Assembly (NCBI GenBank): GCA_041685075.1
Contig: JAWLGN010000039.1
Location: 1 to 26,999, forward strand
Reading direction: 5' to 3'
Origin: JAMCRM01 sp041685075
GTDB taxonomy: Bacteria > Acidobacteriota > Terriglobia > Bryobacterales > Bryobacteraceae
DNA: 26,999 nt
The translations under genes were made by a program, and so were the position numbers. The notes beneath the pieces are model-generated. The model was not told the DNA's origin, searched no databases, and saw nothing but the letters and a program-made list of their open reading frames with translations. Numbering within the stretch: the first letter of the stretch is position 1; every line of letters begins with the position of its first letter. Positions 14,785 to 22,502 of this stretch are shown one piece after another.

Positions 14785-15486
14785 GTGAATGGCGCGGGCA
14801 GCGCGGGGGCCATGCTCCGCAAAGCACTTCTCAAGCATTTCGTGATGGCGCTGGTGCTGATCCTGGTGCTGGCGCTGGTATCCGGCCGGTGGTACTGGCG
14901 GCGAGCCTGGATCTACACCGGAATGATGCTGGGCATTCAATTCGCCGCCGGAGTTGCGCTCCGGCGGCGAAGTCCGGATCTGCTGGTGGAACGCTCGCGC
15001 ATGCAGTCCGGCACGAAGAACTGGGACAAGCTGCTGGCGCCTGGCGTGGCCATTCTGGGGCCGCTGGCGATCTGGCTGGTGGCCGCCTGGGACGTGCGCC
15101 TGCACTGGCCGCCTCCGGTGCCGGTACCGTGGAGCGCGGCGGCCCTGGCGGCCTGCGCGCTGGGCGCCCTCCTCACCGCCTGGGCGATGATGACGAACCG
15201 CTTCTTTTCGGCTACCGTGCGCATCCAGGCCGAACGCGGCCACCAGGTGGTGGAGGCCGGCCCCTACCGTTACGTGCGGCACCCCGGCTACACCGGCGCC
15301 CTGGCGTTCACGCTGGCCTCCCCGGTGGCGCTGGGATCGTGGACGGCGCTGGTTCCCGCGCTGGTGGCAGCCCTTCTCGTGATTGTCCGCACCGCACTCG
15401 AAGACCGCACCCTGCGCGCCGAACTTCCTGGCTACCTCGCTTATGCCGGCCGCGTTCCCAGCCGCCTCGTGCCGGGGATCTGGTAG
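14785..15486 (+). CDS. Isoprenylcysteine carboxyl methyltransferase (ICMT/PEMT-like) membrane protein
   Basis: This 233-residue polytopic protein has about five membrane segments and the C-terminal signature VEAGPYRYVRHPGYTGALA near residues 155-173, typical of the ICMT/phospholipid methyltransferase fold. The signature binds S-adenosylmethionine in family members. The bacterial substrate is unknown; lipids or isoprenoids are possible. I placed the start at GTG 14785 because AGGAGG stands at 14771-14776, eight bases before it; the ATG at 14812 has no ribosome site. The stop TAG lies five bases from the stop of the convergent beta-helix gene. Confidence 0.8.
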   Translation: MNGAGSAGAMLRKALLKHFVMALVLILVLALVSGRWYWRRAWIYTGMMLGIQFAAGVALRRRSPDLLVERSRMQSGTKNWDKLLAPGVAILGPLAIWLVAAWDVRLHWPPPVPVPWSAAALAACALGALLTAWAMMTNRFFSATVRIQAERGHQVVEAGPYRYVRHPGYTGALAFTLASPVALGSWTALVPALVAALLVIVRTALEDRTLRAELPGYLAYAGRVPSRLVPGIW

Positions 15487-15491
15487 GCCGG

Positions 15492-16796
15492 CTACTCCAG
15501 CTTCTGGCTGACCTTCCCGACCAGGTACTTCACCTCCGCCATGGTGAAAGGACCGTGCTTCAGCTTGTTGAGATGCGGCAGCACCTTCTTCATGCTGTCG
15601 GGATCGGAAGGAATGTCCGCCTTCAGCACCTCGATGAGCGCCTCCAGTTCGGCGTCGCTCCCGACCTCGGTGTTGCCCGGAGCATCGGCCGGCACACCGG
15701 AAAACCCCGGCACACCCGTCTTGGAGATGGCGATGTTATCGGCGAAAACCACGTTCTGCGGCTCGTAGCTCACCCCGCTCTGCCGAAAGTCGAACTGGTC
15801 GTTCGCCGCAGCGGTGTTCTTCAGGATGGCGATGTTGTGCAGTAGTCCCCGGCTGCCGTAGTCGTACGCGCGGATGCCTCCGCCGGGGCATCCCAGGACC
15901 ATGTTGTTCATCACCACCGAGGGCCCGGCGCCAACCAGGATGCCGGGGCTGTTCCTCGATCCGGCCATGATGTTCTCCGCCACCAGGTTGGCGTTCTCCG
16001 GGAACTGGTCGGTCGCGCCATAGAGCATGATGCCCGGGCCCTGCGTGCCGACGAAAATATTCCGGGTGACGACCGCGCCTTTGACGTTCAGCTTCAACTC
16101 CATGCCGTAGCCTACGATGCCGGGGTTGTTCACCTCGGTGGCGTCCAGGTAGTTCCCGTGGCACACAAACCCGTGAACGCTGGTGCTGCCGTTCTGGTTG
16201 CCGATGTAGAGGGCGGTGGACCGGACCCCGATGAACTTGTTGTTCAGCACCCGGATGCCGTCGTACACGCTGTTGCCGTCGTTGGCGTCGATGGAATTGG
16301 CAACGCTTCCGCGGAAGACGCAGTTTTCGATGTGGATATTGCTTCTCGGCGCCGAGGCGGGCCCCCCTACGATGCGTATGCCCCTCGCCCCGCCGGTGAT
16401 GGGCTGGAACTCCATGTAGTGGAACTCGATATTATTCCCGCGAACTTCGCAGAGGTTGGCCTGTGGCACGTCGTAGAGAAAAATGGGCCGCGCCTCTCCC
16501 TTGCCGTAGCCGCGGAAGACCAGGGGCTTCTCCGGCGTCCCCGACCGGTCCAGATAGATCAGGGTGTTGTAGCCGTAGGTGCTCCTGTAGTAGGACTCGG
16601 CATACACGCCCTCATGGAAAACCAGTTCGTCTCCCGGCTGCATTTGAGCGATTATTGCTTTGAAATCGTCGCCGGGGTACACCTCGCGAACGATCCCTCC
16701 GTACTTGCCGAACTGGGGGTCTGCAAGCGCCTGGCTCGCGCAGGCCAGAGTGACGAATGCGAACAACAACAGTTTGACAGGCAATCGTTTGTGCAT
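15492..16796 (-). CDS. Secreted right-handed parallel beta-helix protein
   Basis: This 434-residue protein has a Sec signal peptide (residues 1-25, ending ASQALA). Its body is made of short repeated strands and turns with Asn at regular spacing: GNNIEFHYMEF, SNIHIENCVFRG, DGIRVLNNKFIG, FVCHGNYLDATE, AVVTRNIFVG, NLVAENIMAG and VVMNNMVLG. This is the pattern of pectate-lyase-type parallel beta-helices. Such proteins often bind or cut polysaccharides, mainly pectin or alginate. No catalytic residues can be assigned with confidence, so enzyme activity is not claimed. A C-terminal Lys/Glu-rich helical tail follows the helix. GAGGAG precedes the ATG, and a strong promoter plus a dyad lie 70-150 bases upstream. 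Confidence 0.8.
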   Translation of the reverse strand: MHKRLPVKLLLFAFVTLACASQALADPQFGKYGGIVREVYPGDDFKAIIAQMQPGDELVFHEGVYAESYYRSTYGYNTLIYLDRSGTPEKPLVFRGYGKGEARPIFLYDVPQANLCEVRGNNIEFHYMEFQPITGGARGIRIVGGPASAPRSNIHIENCVFRGSVANSIDANDGNSVYDGIRVLNNKFIGVRSTALYIGNQNGSTSVHGFVCHGNYLDATEVNNPGIVGYGMELKLNVKGAVVTRNIFVGTQGPGIMLYGATDQFPENANLVAENIMAGSRNSPGILVGAGPSVVMNNMVLGCPGGGIRAYDYGSRGLLHNIAILKNTAAANDQFDFRQSGVSYEPQNVVFADNIAISKTGVPGFSGVPADAPGNTEVGSDAELEALIEVLKADIPSDPDSMKKVLPHLNKLKHGPFTMAEVKYLVGKVSQKLE

Positions 16797-16865
16797 TATG
16801 TCTCCTCGAGTGTGTGGGTGCAGTGACCGCCGCGCCGGTAAGCGCGTCTGCAATCGACAGATGGA

Positions 16866-16904
16866 CGGATTTCTTTAGAATTCCCGGAATTCGGGAAAAA
16901 TCCG
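16866..16904 (-). promoter_or_regulatory. Nested dyad at the start site of the beta-helix gene (possible operator)
   Basis: TTCCCG at 16881-16886 pairs with CGGGAA at 16892-16897 around a five-base centre. Outside it, CGGATTT at 16866-16872 pairs with AAATCCG at 16898-16904. The dyad begins about three bases past the predicted start site of the adjacent minus-strand promoter. It could be a repressor site or a 5' stem-loop in the mRNA. Confidence 0.5.
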
Positions 16905-16913
16905 ACAGGGGAA

Positions 16914-16943
16914 ATCATATACCGCGTCCCGTTTGCGGGTCAA
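16914..16943 (-). promoter_or_regulatory. Sigma70-type promoter of the beta-helix gene
   Basis: On the minus strand, TTGACC (16938-16943) and TATGAT (16914-16919) are separated by 18 bases; each is 5 of 6 to consensus. The predicted start site is near 16907, giving a leader of about 110 bases to the ATG at 16796. This is the best promoter seen in the window. Confidence 0.6.
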
Positions 16944-16975
16944 GCCGGACCGGCCGGCGATGGCGCGGGCCGTGC

Positions 16976-16981
16976 TAAGAT
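16976..16981 (+). promoter_or_regulatory. Putative -10 element immediately before the OPT gene
   Basis: TAAGAT ends nine bases before the ATG at 16991 and no Shine-Dalgarno sequence is present. The arrangement suggests a leaderless or near-leaderless mRNA. No -35 box is evident. Confidence 0.3.
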
Positions 16982-16990
16982 CGGCCACAT

Positions 16991-18991
16991 ATGAACAGCG
17001 GGGGCGCGGAGCCGCGCGAGCTGACGTGGAAAGCGCTCGGGTTGGGACTGCTGCTGGCGCTGGTGTTCGGCTCCGCTAACGCCTACCTGGGGATGCGGGC
17101 GGGCCAGACCATCGCGGCCACTATTCCCGCCGCCGTCATCGCCATCGCCATCTTCCGGATGCCGGCCTTCCGCGGCGGGGTCCTGGAGCAGAACATCGCC
17201 CGCACGGCCGCTTCCGTAGGGGAGGCGCTGGTGGCCGCCGCCATCTTCACCATTCCCGCTTTCATGATGGTGGAAATGGGCGGCGTGCGGCTGTGGGCCG
17301 ACCTGCGCGCGCACTATTGGGAATCGGTCCTCATCCTGCTGGTGGGCGGTTTGATTGGGGTCTCCTTCATCATCGTGTTGCGGCGGCCGCTGGTGCGGGA
17401 TGCCGATCTCCCCTTTCCGGAAAGCGTGGCCAGCGCCGAGGTGGTGAAGGCCGGGGAGGCGGGCAGCGACGCGCCGCGCTACGTCTTCGGCGCCATGGCC
17501 TTCGGCGCGCTGCTCCAGGTGCTCAAATCGAGCGCGGGATTCCAGGTCTTCCGCGAGTACACCGAGGGCTTCCTCGAGTTTCCGCGCTCGCTGGTACGGC
17601 ACTTCGATTTCGAGCAGCGGACGTTGGCGGAGGTGGCGCACACCGGCGGGGTCTGGTGGTCCACTCCGAGCCTCTCGCCGGCGCTGATGGGAATCGGTTA
17701 TATCATCGGGCCGAGGCTGGCCTCCATCAACATGGCCGGTGGGCTGATCGCGTGGTGGCTGCTGATCCCGCTGCTGTTGTTCTTCGATCCGGAACTGACG
17801 ACGCGCATGGCGCCCGCGCCCGGCGCGCCGGCGGCGGCGTGGGATGTAGCGGCCTTTTCGGTGTGGTACAACATCGTGCGGCCGGTGGCGGTGGGGGCCA
17901 TGCTGGTGGCGGCCGGCTACACCCTGTTCTCCATGCGCTCCTCCATCCGGCACTCGGTGGCCGGCGCTTTCGGCGCTTCGGCCCGCGCCGCCGCGCAGGT
18001 GAAAGTCGTCGAACGCACCGACCGCGACATCCCCTTCCGCTGGCTGGCCGCCGGCACGATGGCGCTCACCGTGGCCATCACCGCCATCTACTACCACTTC
18101 ACCGGCAGCCTGGCGGCGACCGTGATCGCCGCGGTCATCATGGGGGGCGCGGGATTTCTGCTCTCCGCGGTGGGCGGCTACCTGGTGGGGCTGGTGGGGA
18201 CCTCCAACCAGCCGCTTTCGGGGCTGACGCTATCCGCCCTGGTGATCTCGGCCCTGACCATGCTGGCTATCGGGGCCACCGGAATGGCGGGTGTAGCGGC
18301 CGTGCTGGGAGTGGCCTCGGTGGTGGCCTGCGCCTGTTCGGTTTCCGGCTCTCTCATCCAGGACCTGAAGGCCGGGCAACTGCTCGGCGGTACACCCTGG
18401 AAGATGCAGGTGGCGGAAATCCTGGCGGTGGTGGTGCTCTCGCTGTTTCTGATGTGGCCCATCGTGGCGCTGCACGAAGCCAACCTGGCCACCGGCGGCA
18501 TCGGCGGGCGCGCGCTGCCCGCGCCGCAGGCCGGGCTGATGGCGCAACTGGCGCGCGGCATCGTGGGCGGTGAGATGGCCTGGGGGCTGATCGGCGCGGG
18601 AGCGGCCTTCGGCGCCGCTCTTATCCTCTGCGGCGCGCGCGCTCCCATGCTCATCGCGGTGGGGATGTACATCCCCTTCGATACCGTTTCCGCCATCTTC
18701 GCAGGGGGACTGGTGCGGTGGGTGGCCGATCTCATCGCCGCGCGCTACGGGCCCGAGCGTGCGCGGCGGGCGGCCGACCGCGGCACGCTGCTAGCCTCCG
18801 GACTGATCGCCGGCGAGGCGATTATGGGGATCCTGCTGGCGGTGACCTTCCTCTTGGGCATCACCTCCCTGACCGCTCTCGTCACCGGCCGGGAGGCGCT
18901 GCCGTTCTACGCCCAGTGGGGCGGATGGCTCTCGCTGGCGGGCTTTGCCGCCATCGCCTGGGTGCTCATCCGCATCCCGCTTAAAGATTGA
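16991..18991 (+). CDS. OPT family transporter
   Basis: This 666-residue protein has many hydrophobic segments, as expected for the oligopeptide transporter family. Hallmarks are the N-terminal LALVFGSANAYLGMRAGQTIAATIPAAV, then LEQNIARTAASVGEAL near residue 70, and a middle region with GLVGTSNQPLSGLTLSALVIS near 400. OPT proteins import small peptides, or metal chelates in the YSL branch, with protons; bacterial members are mostly uncharacterised. No substrate can be assigned. There is no convincing ribosome site before the ATG. The 3' end overlaps the convergent barrel gene by 11 bases. The 194-base gap upstream is shared with the beta-helix gene and carries that gene's promoter and dyad. 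Confidence 0.88.
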   Translation: MNSGGAEPRELTWKALGLGLLLALVFGSANAYLGMRAGQTIAATIPAAVIAIAIFRMPAFRGGVLEQNIARTAASVGEALVAAAIFTIPAFMMVEMGGVRLWADLRAHYWESVLILLVGGLIGVSFIIVLRRPLVRDADLPFPESVASAEVVKAGEAGSDAPRYVFGAMAFGALLQVLKSSAGFQVFREYTEGFLEFPRSLVRHFDFEQRTLAEVAHTGGVWWSTPSLSPALMGIGYIIGPRLASINMAGGLIAWWLLIPLLLFFDPELTTRMAPAPGAPAAAWDVAAFSVWYNIVRPVAVGAMLVAAGYTLFSMRSSIRHSVAGAFGASARAAAQVKVVERTDRDIPFRWLAAGTMALTVAITAIYYHFTGSLAATVIAAVIMGGAGFLLSAVGGYLVGLVGTSNQPLSGLTLSALVISALTMLAIGATGMAGVAAVLGVASVVACACSVSGSLIQDLKAGQLLGGTPWKMQVAEILAVVVLSLFLMWPIVALHEANLATGGIGGRALPAPQAGLMAQLARGIVGGEMAWGLIGAGAAFGAALILCGARAPMLIAVGMYIPFDTVSAIFAGGLVRWVADLIAARYGPERARRAADRGTLLASGLIAGEAIMGILLAVTFLLGITSLTALVTGREALPFYAQWGGWLSLAGFAAIAWVLIRIPLKD

Positions 18992-19580
18992 GCGAAACCC
19001 CGAAGGAGATTTCGGTTTGCTTGAGGCGCCCGCTGGGCCCCTCGGCCGTCAGGAACAGGTCCGGCTTGCCGGTGTTGTACTGGCGCACGTCAAACCGGAT
19101 GCCCCACATCCCGGTAAGCCGCGCCTTCACACCCGCGCCGTAGTTGAAGCCGAATTTGGTGACCTGGTTGCCGTAGTAGACCGAAGATCCGGGCGGGAAG
19201 AAGCTGCTGAAGTGCACACCGCCGGTGGCGAAGGGACGGATGCGCGTTCCTTCCGGCGTCCCGTAGGCCAAAAAGTTGTAGCCGAACTGGTGGATGGGAA
19301 GACCGATATCGCTGCTCGCGCCTTCGATCTCCGCGCCGCTCCGGCTGTAGGCGTACCCGAGTTCGTGCCCGAAGAAACGATAGGTGTTGAGCGTGCCGCG
19401 CAGGGCCAGCCGAAAACCATCGTTCAGGGTGATCCGCGGATCGCCGGTCTCCGGATTCGATTCGATCAACTCGGCGTCACCAAAACGCGAAACGCCGCCG
19501 CTCACAGAGAACTCGAACACCTGGGCGGAAGCGGCCGTGGCACCGGTGAAAAAAACAGCCGCGAGGAGAATTGTACGCAT
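18981..19580 (-). CDS. Outer-membrane beta-barrel protein
   Basis: This 199-residue protein has a signal peptide (residues 1-20, ending ASAQ) and alternating amphipathic strands with aromatic edges, such as YRFFGHELGYAYSRSG, GTRIRPFATGGVHFSSF, FGFNYGAGVKARLTGMWGIRFDVRQY and a final strand QTEISFGVSLNL. This fits a small eight-stranded barrel of the OmpA/OmpW/OprF type. No substrate is known. Two ATGs in tandem occur at 19583 and 19580; GGAAGGAT precedes them, and the second has the better spacing. It is the last gene of a tpr-yhs-barrel set, with a 48-base gap to the YHS gene. Confidence 0.72.
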   Translation of the reverse strand: MRTILLAAVFFTGATAASAQVFEFSVSGGVSRFGDAELIESNPETGDPRITLNDGFRLALRGTLNTYRFFGHELGYAYSRSGAEIEGASSDIGLPIHQFGYNFLAYGTPEGTRIRPFATGGVHFSSFFPPGSSVYYGNQVTKFGFNYGAGVKARLTGMWGIRFDVRQYNTGKPDLFLTAEGPSGRLKQTEISFGVSLNL

Positions 19581-19628
19581 CATATCCTTCCCAGTGTACA
19601 ATGCGGCTGCCAGGGGAAAGAAGACGAT

Positions 19629-19898
19629 TCAGGCGGAGTGATATTTATCGCGGCAGGCGGTGGAGCAGAAGTAGACCGGGCGGCCGTCCACCACCCGGGT
19701 GAATGCGGAGGCGGCCGCCACGTAGGTGCCGCAGACGGGGTCGCGCTTCAATTCGCCGCCCGCACGCACGTTTTCCGATTCGCCCTTGGAAGCGGGCACG
19801 GACGCTCGATACGATCCCCAAATCGACTTCACCAGGTAACGGATCACCAGGAAAGCGATTAGCGGAAGAATAAAGCGAATCAGGAAAATTCTTATCAT
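19629..19898 (-). CDS. Membrane-anchored YHS-domain protein
   Basis: This 89-residue protein has one N-terminal membrane helix (residues 3-22) followed by a short linker and a YHS-type metal-binding module. The module contains DPVCGTYV with C56, and VYFCSTACRDKY with C78 and C82. Small proteins of this layout (PP0621-like) are widespread and uncharacterised; YHS modules elsewhere bind copper or other soft metals. The start ATG has only a weak ribosome site. The gene lies 54 bases after the tpr gene, and a strong GC hairpin fills that gap. Confidence 0.75.
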   Translation of the reverse strand: MIRIFLIRFILPLIAFLVIRYLVKSIWGSYRASVPASKGESENVRAGGELKRDPVCGTYVAAASAFTRVVDGRPVYFCSTACRDKYHSA

Positions 19899-19915
19899 GA
19901 CAAGGCACCGGTAAC

Positions 19916-19939
19916 GGGGGCGCCGCCTCGCGCGCCCCC
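19916..19939 (-). terminator. GC hairpin between tpr and yhs genes (terminator-like without U-tract)
   Basis: GGGGGCGC at 19916-19923 pairs with GCGCCCCC at 19932-19939 (8 bp, 8-base loop). It follows the tpr stop by about 13 bases on the minus strand. The bases after the stem are not T-rich, so it may act as a partial terminator or an mRNA-stabilising stem between tpr and yhs. Confidence 0.4.
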
Positions 19940-19952
19940 CGCCGTTTCCCTC

Positions 19953-21104
19953 TTATTTTTTCTTTTTGCCCTTCTTGCCGGCGGCTTCGTTGGGGTTCTG
20001 GTACTTGGTATCCAGCTTGGCGCCCATCATGGCGATCATGCCCTTGGCGGACTCGGCGTTAGGACCGTCGGCTTTGAGTTCCAGGTATTTTTCCAGGGCT
20101 TCCCGGGTGCCCGGCGCGGGCGTGACCTTGCCCTCGGCATCGATCTGCGCCTTGGACATCAGGCTGACGCCGTACTGATAATACGCCTCGGCATAATTGG
20201 GATCGGCATCGATGGCCAACTTGAAGGCTTCGGTGGCGGCATCGGCCTGGCCCGTGTTGGTGAGCACGGCGCCCAGGTTGTAGTAATACTGGCCGGCGCC
20301 CGCCGGGTTGATTTCGGCAGCCTTGGTGAGGGCGGCTTTGGCCTCCTCCACCTTCTTGGCCTTCACCAGCGCCAGGGCGTAGTTGTTGTAGTATGCCGCG
20401 TCGTCGGGCTTCAGTTCGATGGCTTTCTGGTAGGTGAGCAGGCCCTTCTCCATGGCGGCATCGCGCTCGGCGCCCGTCTTGGTTCCGGACAGTCCGATGT
20501 AGGCCTCGGCAAGCTGCGCCCAAACGACGTGCTGCTTGGCGTCGAGTTCCCCGGCCTTCTCGAACGCCGCCACGGCGGTATCGTAGCTCTTGGCCTGCAG
20601 CGCGTTCATACCCTCGTTGAAGGCATCGCTGAGAGCTTTGTTCTTCTTCAAAGCCTCTTCGCGCTGCTTCATGGCGCGCTCGATCTGCTCGCGCTGCTCC
20701 GGTGACAGATCGCGCGTCTGCTCCTTGGTGAGCTGGCCGGACTCGGCGGCCTGCTGCATCGCCTGCCGGCGCTTCTCAGCGGCCTCCAAATCGAAGTTGA
20801 CAACGGTGGGATCGCCCAGACGCGTGCGCACGTTGTCCACCATGTCGACCTGCTTGCCATCCACTTCCAAGATCACCCGGTACATGCCCAGCGGCAGGCC
20901 GGCGTGGAAGAAGTGGCCCTTCTTGTTGGTCTTGACCTGATAATTGCCCCGTATGTCCTTGCGCTCGATCTTTACCAGCCCGCCCCGGAGGGGCTTGCCA
21001 TCGACGCCTTTCACGTCACCTTCGATGGACGACGTCTGACCGAAGGCGCTGAGGGAAAGGAGCAGGAGACCCACGGCGGGCAGGGCGAAGTTGCGGACCT
21101 TCAT
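19953..21104 (-). CDS. Secreted TPR protein with N-terminal carboxypeptidase-regulatory-like domain
   Basis: This 383-residue protein has a signal peptide (residues 1-22, ending SAFGQ). Residues 25-105 form a beta-rich carboxypeptidase-regulatory-like/PEGA-type domain (IEGDVKGVDGKPLRGG, GHFFHAGLPLGMYRVILEVDG). A charged helical linker (105-160) follows, with many Glu, Gln and Lys residues. Residues about 165-345 hold four or five tetratricopeptide repeats (AFEKAGELDAKQHVVWAQLAEAY; AAYYNNYALALVKAKK; GQYYYNLGAVLTNTGQ; YAEAYYQYGVSLMSK). The protein ends in a lysine tail. It is likely a periplasmic or envelope scaffold; its partners are unknown. AGGAGG precedes the ATG. Confidence 0.8.
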   Translation of the reverse strand: MKVRNFALPAVGLLLLSLSAFGQTSSIEGDVKGVDGKPLRGGLVKIERKDIRGNYQVKTNKKGHFFHAGLPLGMYRVILEVDGKQVDMVDNVRTRLGDPTVVNFDLEAAEKRRQAMQQAAESGQLTKEQTRDLSPEQREQIERAMKQREEALKKNKALSDAFNEGMNALQAKSYDTAVAAFEKAGELDAKQHVVWAQLAEAYIGLSGTKTGAERDAAMEKGLLTYQKAIELKPDDAAYYNNYALALVKAKKVEEAKAALTKAAEINPAGAGQYYYNLGAVLTNTGQADAATEAFKLAIDADPNYAEAYYQYGVSLMSKAQIDAEGKVTPAPGTREALEKYLELKADGPNAESAKGMIAMMGAKLDTKYQNPNEAAGKKGKKKK

Positions 21105-21205
21105 ATGTCCTCCTGATGCTCTCTAGGATATTAAATTCCAGTCTACTACAGGCGCACCGGGGCCGCCGCGATGCCCAGGCCCCCCTCCAGGGAACCGCAC
21201 GGCCG

Positions 21206-21239
21206 GTGCGCGCCCCGCTCCCGGTTACCGGGCGCGCAC
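21206..21239. promoter_or_regulatory. Strong GC-rich hairpin cluster in the tpr/adaptor divergent gap
   Basis: GTGCGCGCCC at 21206-21215 pairs with GGGCGCGCAC at 21230-21239. Inside and beside it are competing stems: CCCGG-TTA-CCGGG in the loop region, and GCAC-GGCCG-GTGC just upstream. The 174-base gap has no gene; a weak TAAATT -10 (21259-21264) lies 14 bases before the adaptor ATG. The cluster lies upstream of that box and could be a protein-binding site or a folded untranslated region. Confidence 0.4.
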
Positions 21240-21278
21240 GGTACTCCTGATGGTAGACTAAATTCGTCCAGGCGAATC

Positions 21279-22502
21279 ATGACTTTTTGTAGATATTTCC
21301 TGCTGGTGCTCGGAGTGGCAGCCCTGGCAGGGTGCAACCGGCGGGATCCCGTGCAGGCCATGCAGGAGACCGGCCCGATTCCGGTCCAGACGGCGCAGGT
21401 GGTGGTTAAGCAACTGCAACGCGACGTCGAATCCGTGGGGTCGTTGTTTCCTTATGAGGAAGTGGTGATCAGCTCCGAGATCGACGGCCGCGTGGAAGCC
21501 GTCCATTTCGATCTCGGCGACCGCGTCAACGAAGGGCAGGTACTGGTGCACGTCTCCGAGGAGGAGCAGAAGTACCTGGTGGCGCAGAACGAGGCGCAAC
21601 TGCGCCAGGCCCTCGAACGCCTGGGGTTGAAGAGCGAGGACGACCGCGTCAAAGACATCACCGAAACCCCGGAGGTGCGCCGCGCCCGCGCCGACCTGTT
21701 CGACGCCGAGCAGCGCTACAAGCGCGTGCGCGACCTGGTCGATCAGCAGATCGCCTCGCGCCAGGACCTCGACCAGGCGCAGGCCCGCTACAACGCGCTG
21801 CAGGCGGCCTACGATACGGCCCTCAACCAGACCCGCAACCTCATCCAGGAGGTCGAGCGCACCAAGGCTATCCTAGAGTTGCAGCGCAAGAAACTGCGGG
21901 ACACCAGCATCCGCGCGCCGTTCTCCGCGCTAGTGAAGGAGCGGCTGGTCAACGTGGGCCAGTTCGTGCGGCTCAACACCCCCGTATTCGAGCTGGTCAA
22001 AATCGACCCCATCCGGCTGCGCATTGAGATCCCCGAGCGGATGTCCCCCTGGATCAAGGTCGGGCAGGTGGCCGATGTCTCGGTCGAGGCGTGGCCGACG
22101 CGGCGGTTCCAGGGGAAGATCTGGCGCATTTCCCCCACCGTCGACGAGAGCAAGCGCACCTTCGTGGTGGAGGCGCTGATCGCCAATCCCAGCCACGACC
22201 TGAAGCCGGGATCCTACGCCACGGCGCGCATCCGTACCGACAGGCTGGAACGGATGAAACTGGTGCCGCGCAGCGCCATCCACTACGTCTTTGGCTCCAA
22301 CAAGGCCTTCGTCATCCAGGACGGCGTTGTTGACGCGCGCGAAGTCAAACTCGGCGACACGTTCGGTGAGGATGTCGAAATCCTCGAGGGTCTCGAAGCG
22401 GGTGAGGTGGTGGCCACTTCGGAGGTAGCGCGGCTGGATACCGGTTTGAAAGTGACCGCCGTAACCAGGACCGCCGGCGGCGGGCAGGAACCGGCCGAAT
22501 GA
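21279..22502 (+). CDS. RND-type efflux periplasmic adaptor (membrane fusion) lipoprotein
   Basis: This 407-residue protein has a lipoprotein signal with LAGC and Cys19 as the likely lipidation site. After it come a lipoyl/barrel-sandwich half (DGRVEAVHFDLGDRVNEGQVLVHVSEEE near 75-103), a long coiled-coil hairpin (residues about 105-215), the second lipoyl half (IRAPFSALVKERLVNVGQFVRLNTPVFELV near 215-243) and a beta-barrel domain. This is the HlyD/AcrA-type adaptor that joins an inner-membrane pump to an outer-membrane channel. No RND pump or TolC-like gene is in the window; the next gene encodes a VWFA protein with a four-base overlap. The ATG at 21279 puts the lipobox correctly; the frame is open further upstream but non-coding in style. 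Confidence 0.87.
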   Translation: MTFCRYFLLVLGVAALAGCNRRDPVQAMQETGPIPVQTAQVVVKQLQRDVESVGSLFPYEEVVISSEIDGRVEAVHFDLGDRVNEGQVLVHVSEEEQKYLVAQNEAQLRQALERLGLKSEDDRVKDITETPEVRRARADLFDAEQRYKRVRDLVDQQIASRQDLDQAQARYNALQAAYDTALNQTRNLIQEVERTKAILELQRKKLRDTSIRAPFSALVKERLVNVGQFVRLNTPVFELVKIDPIRLRIEIPERMSPWIKVGQVADVSVEAWPTRRFQGKIWRISPTVDESKRTFVVEALIANPSHDLKPGSYATARIRTDRLERMKLVPRSAIHYVFGSNKAFVIQDGVVDAREVKLGDTFGEDVEILEGLEAGEVVATSEVARLDTGLKVTAVTRTAGGGQEPAE

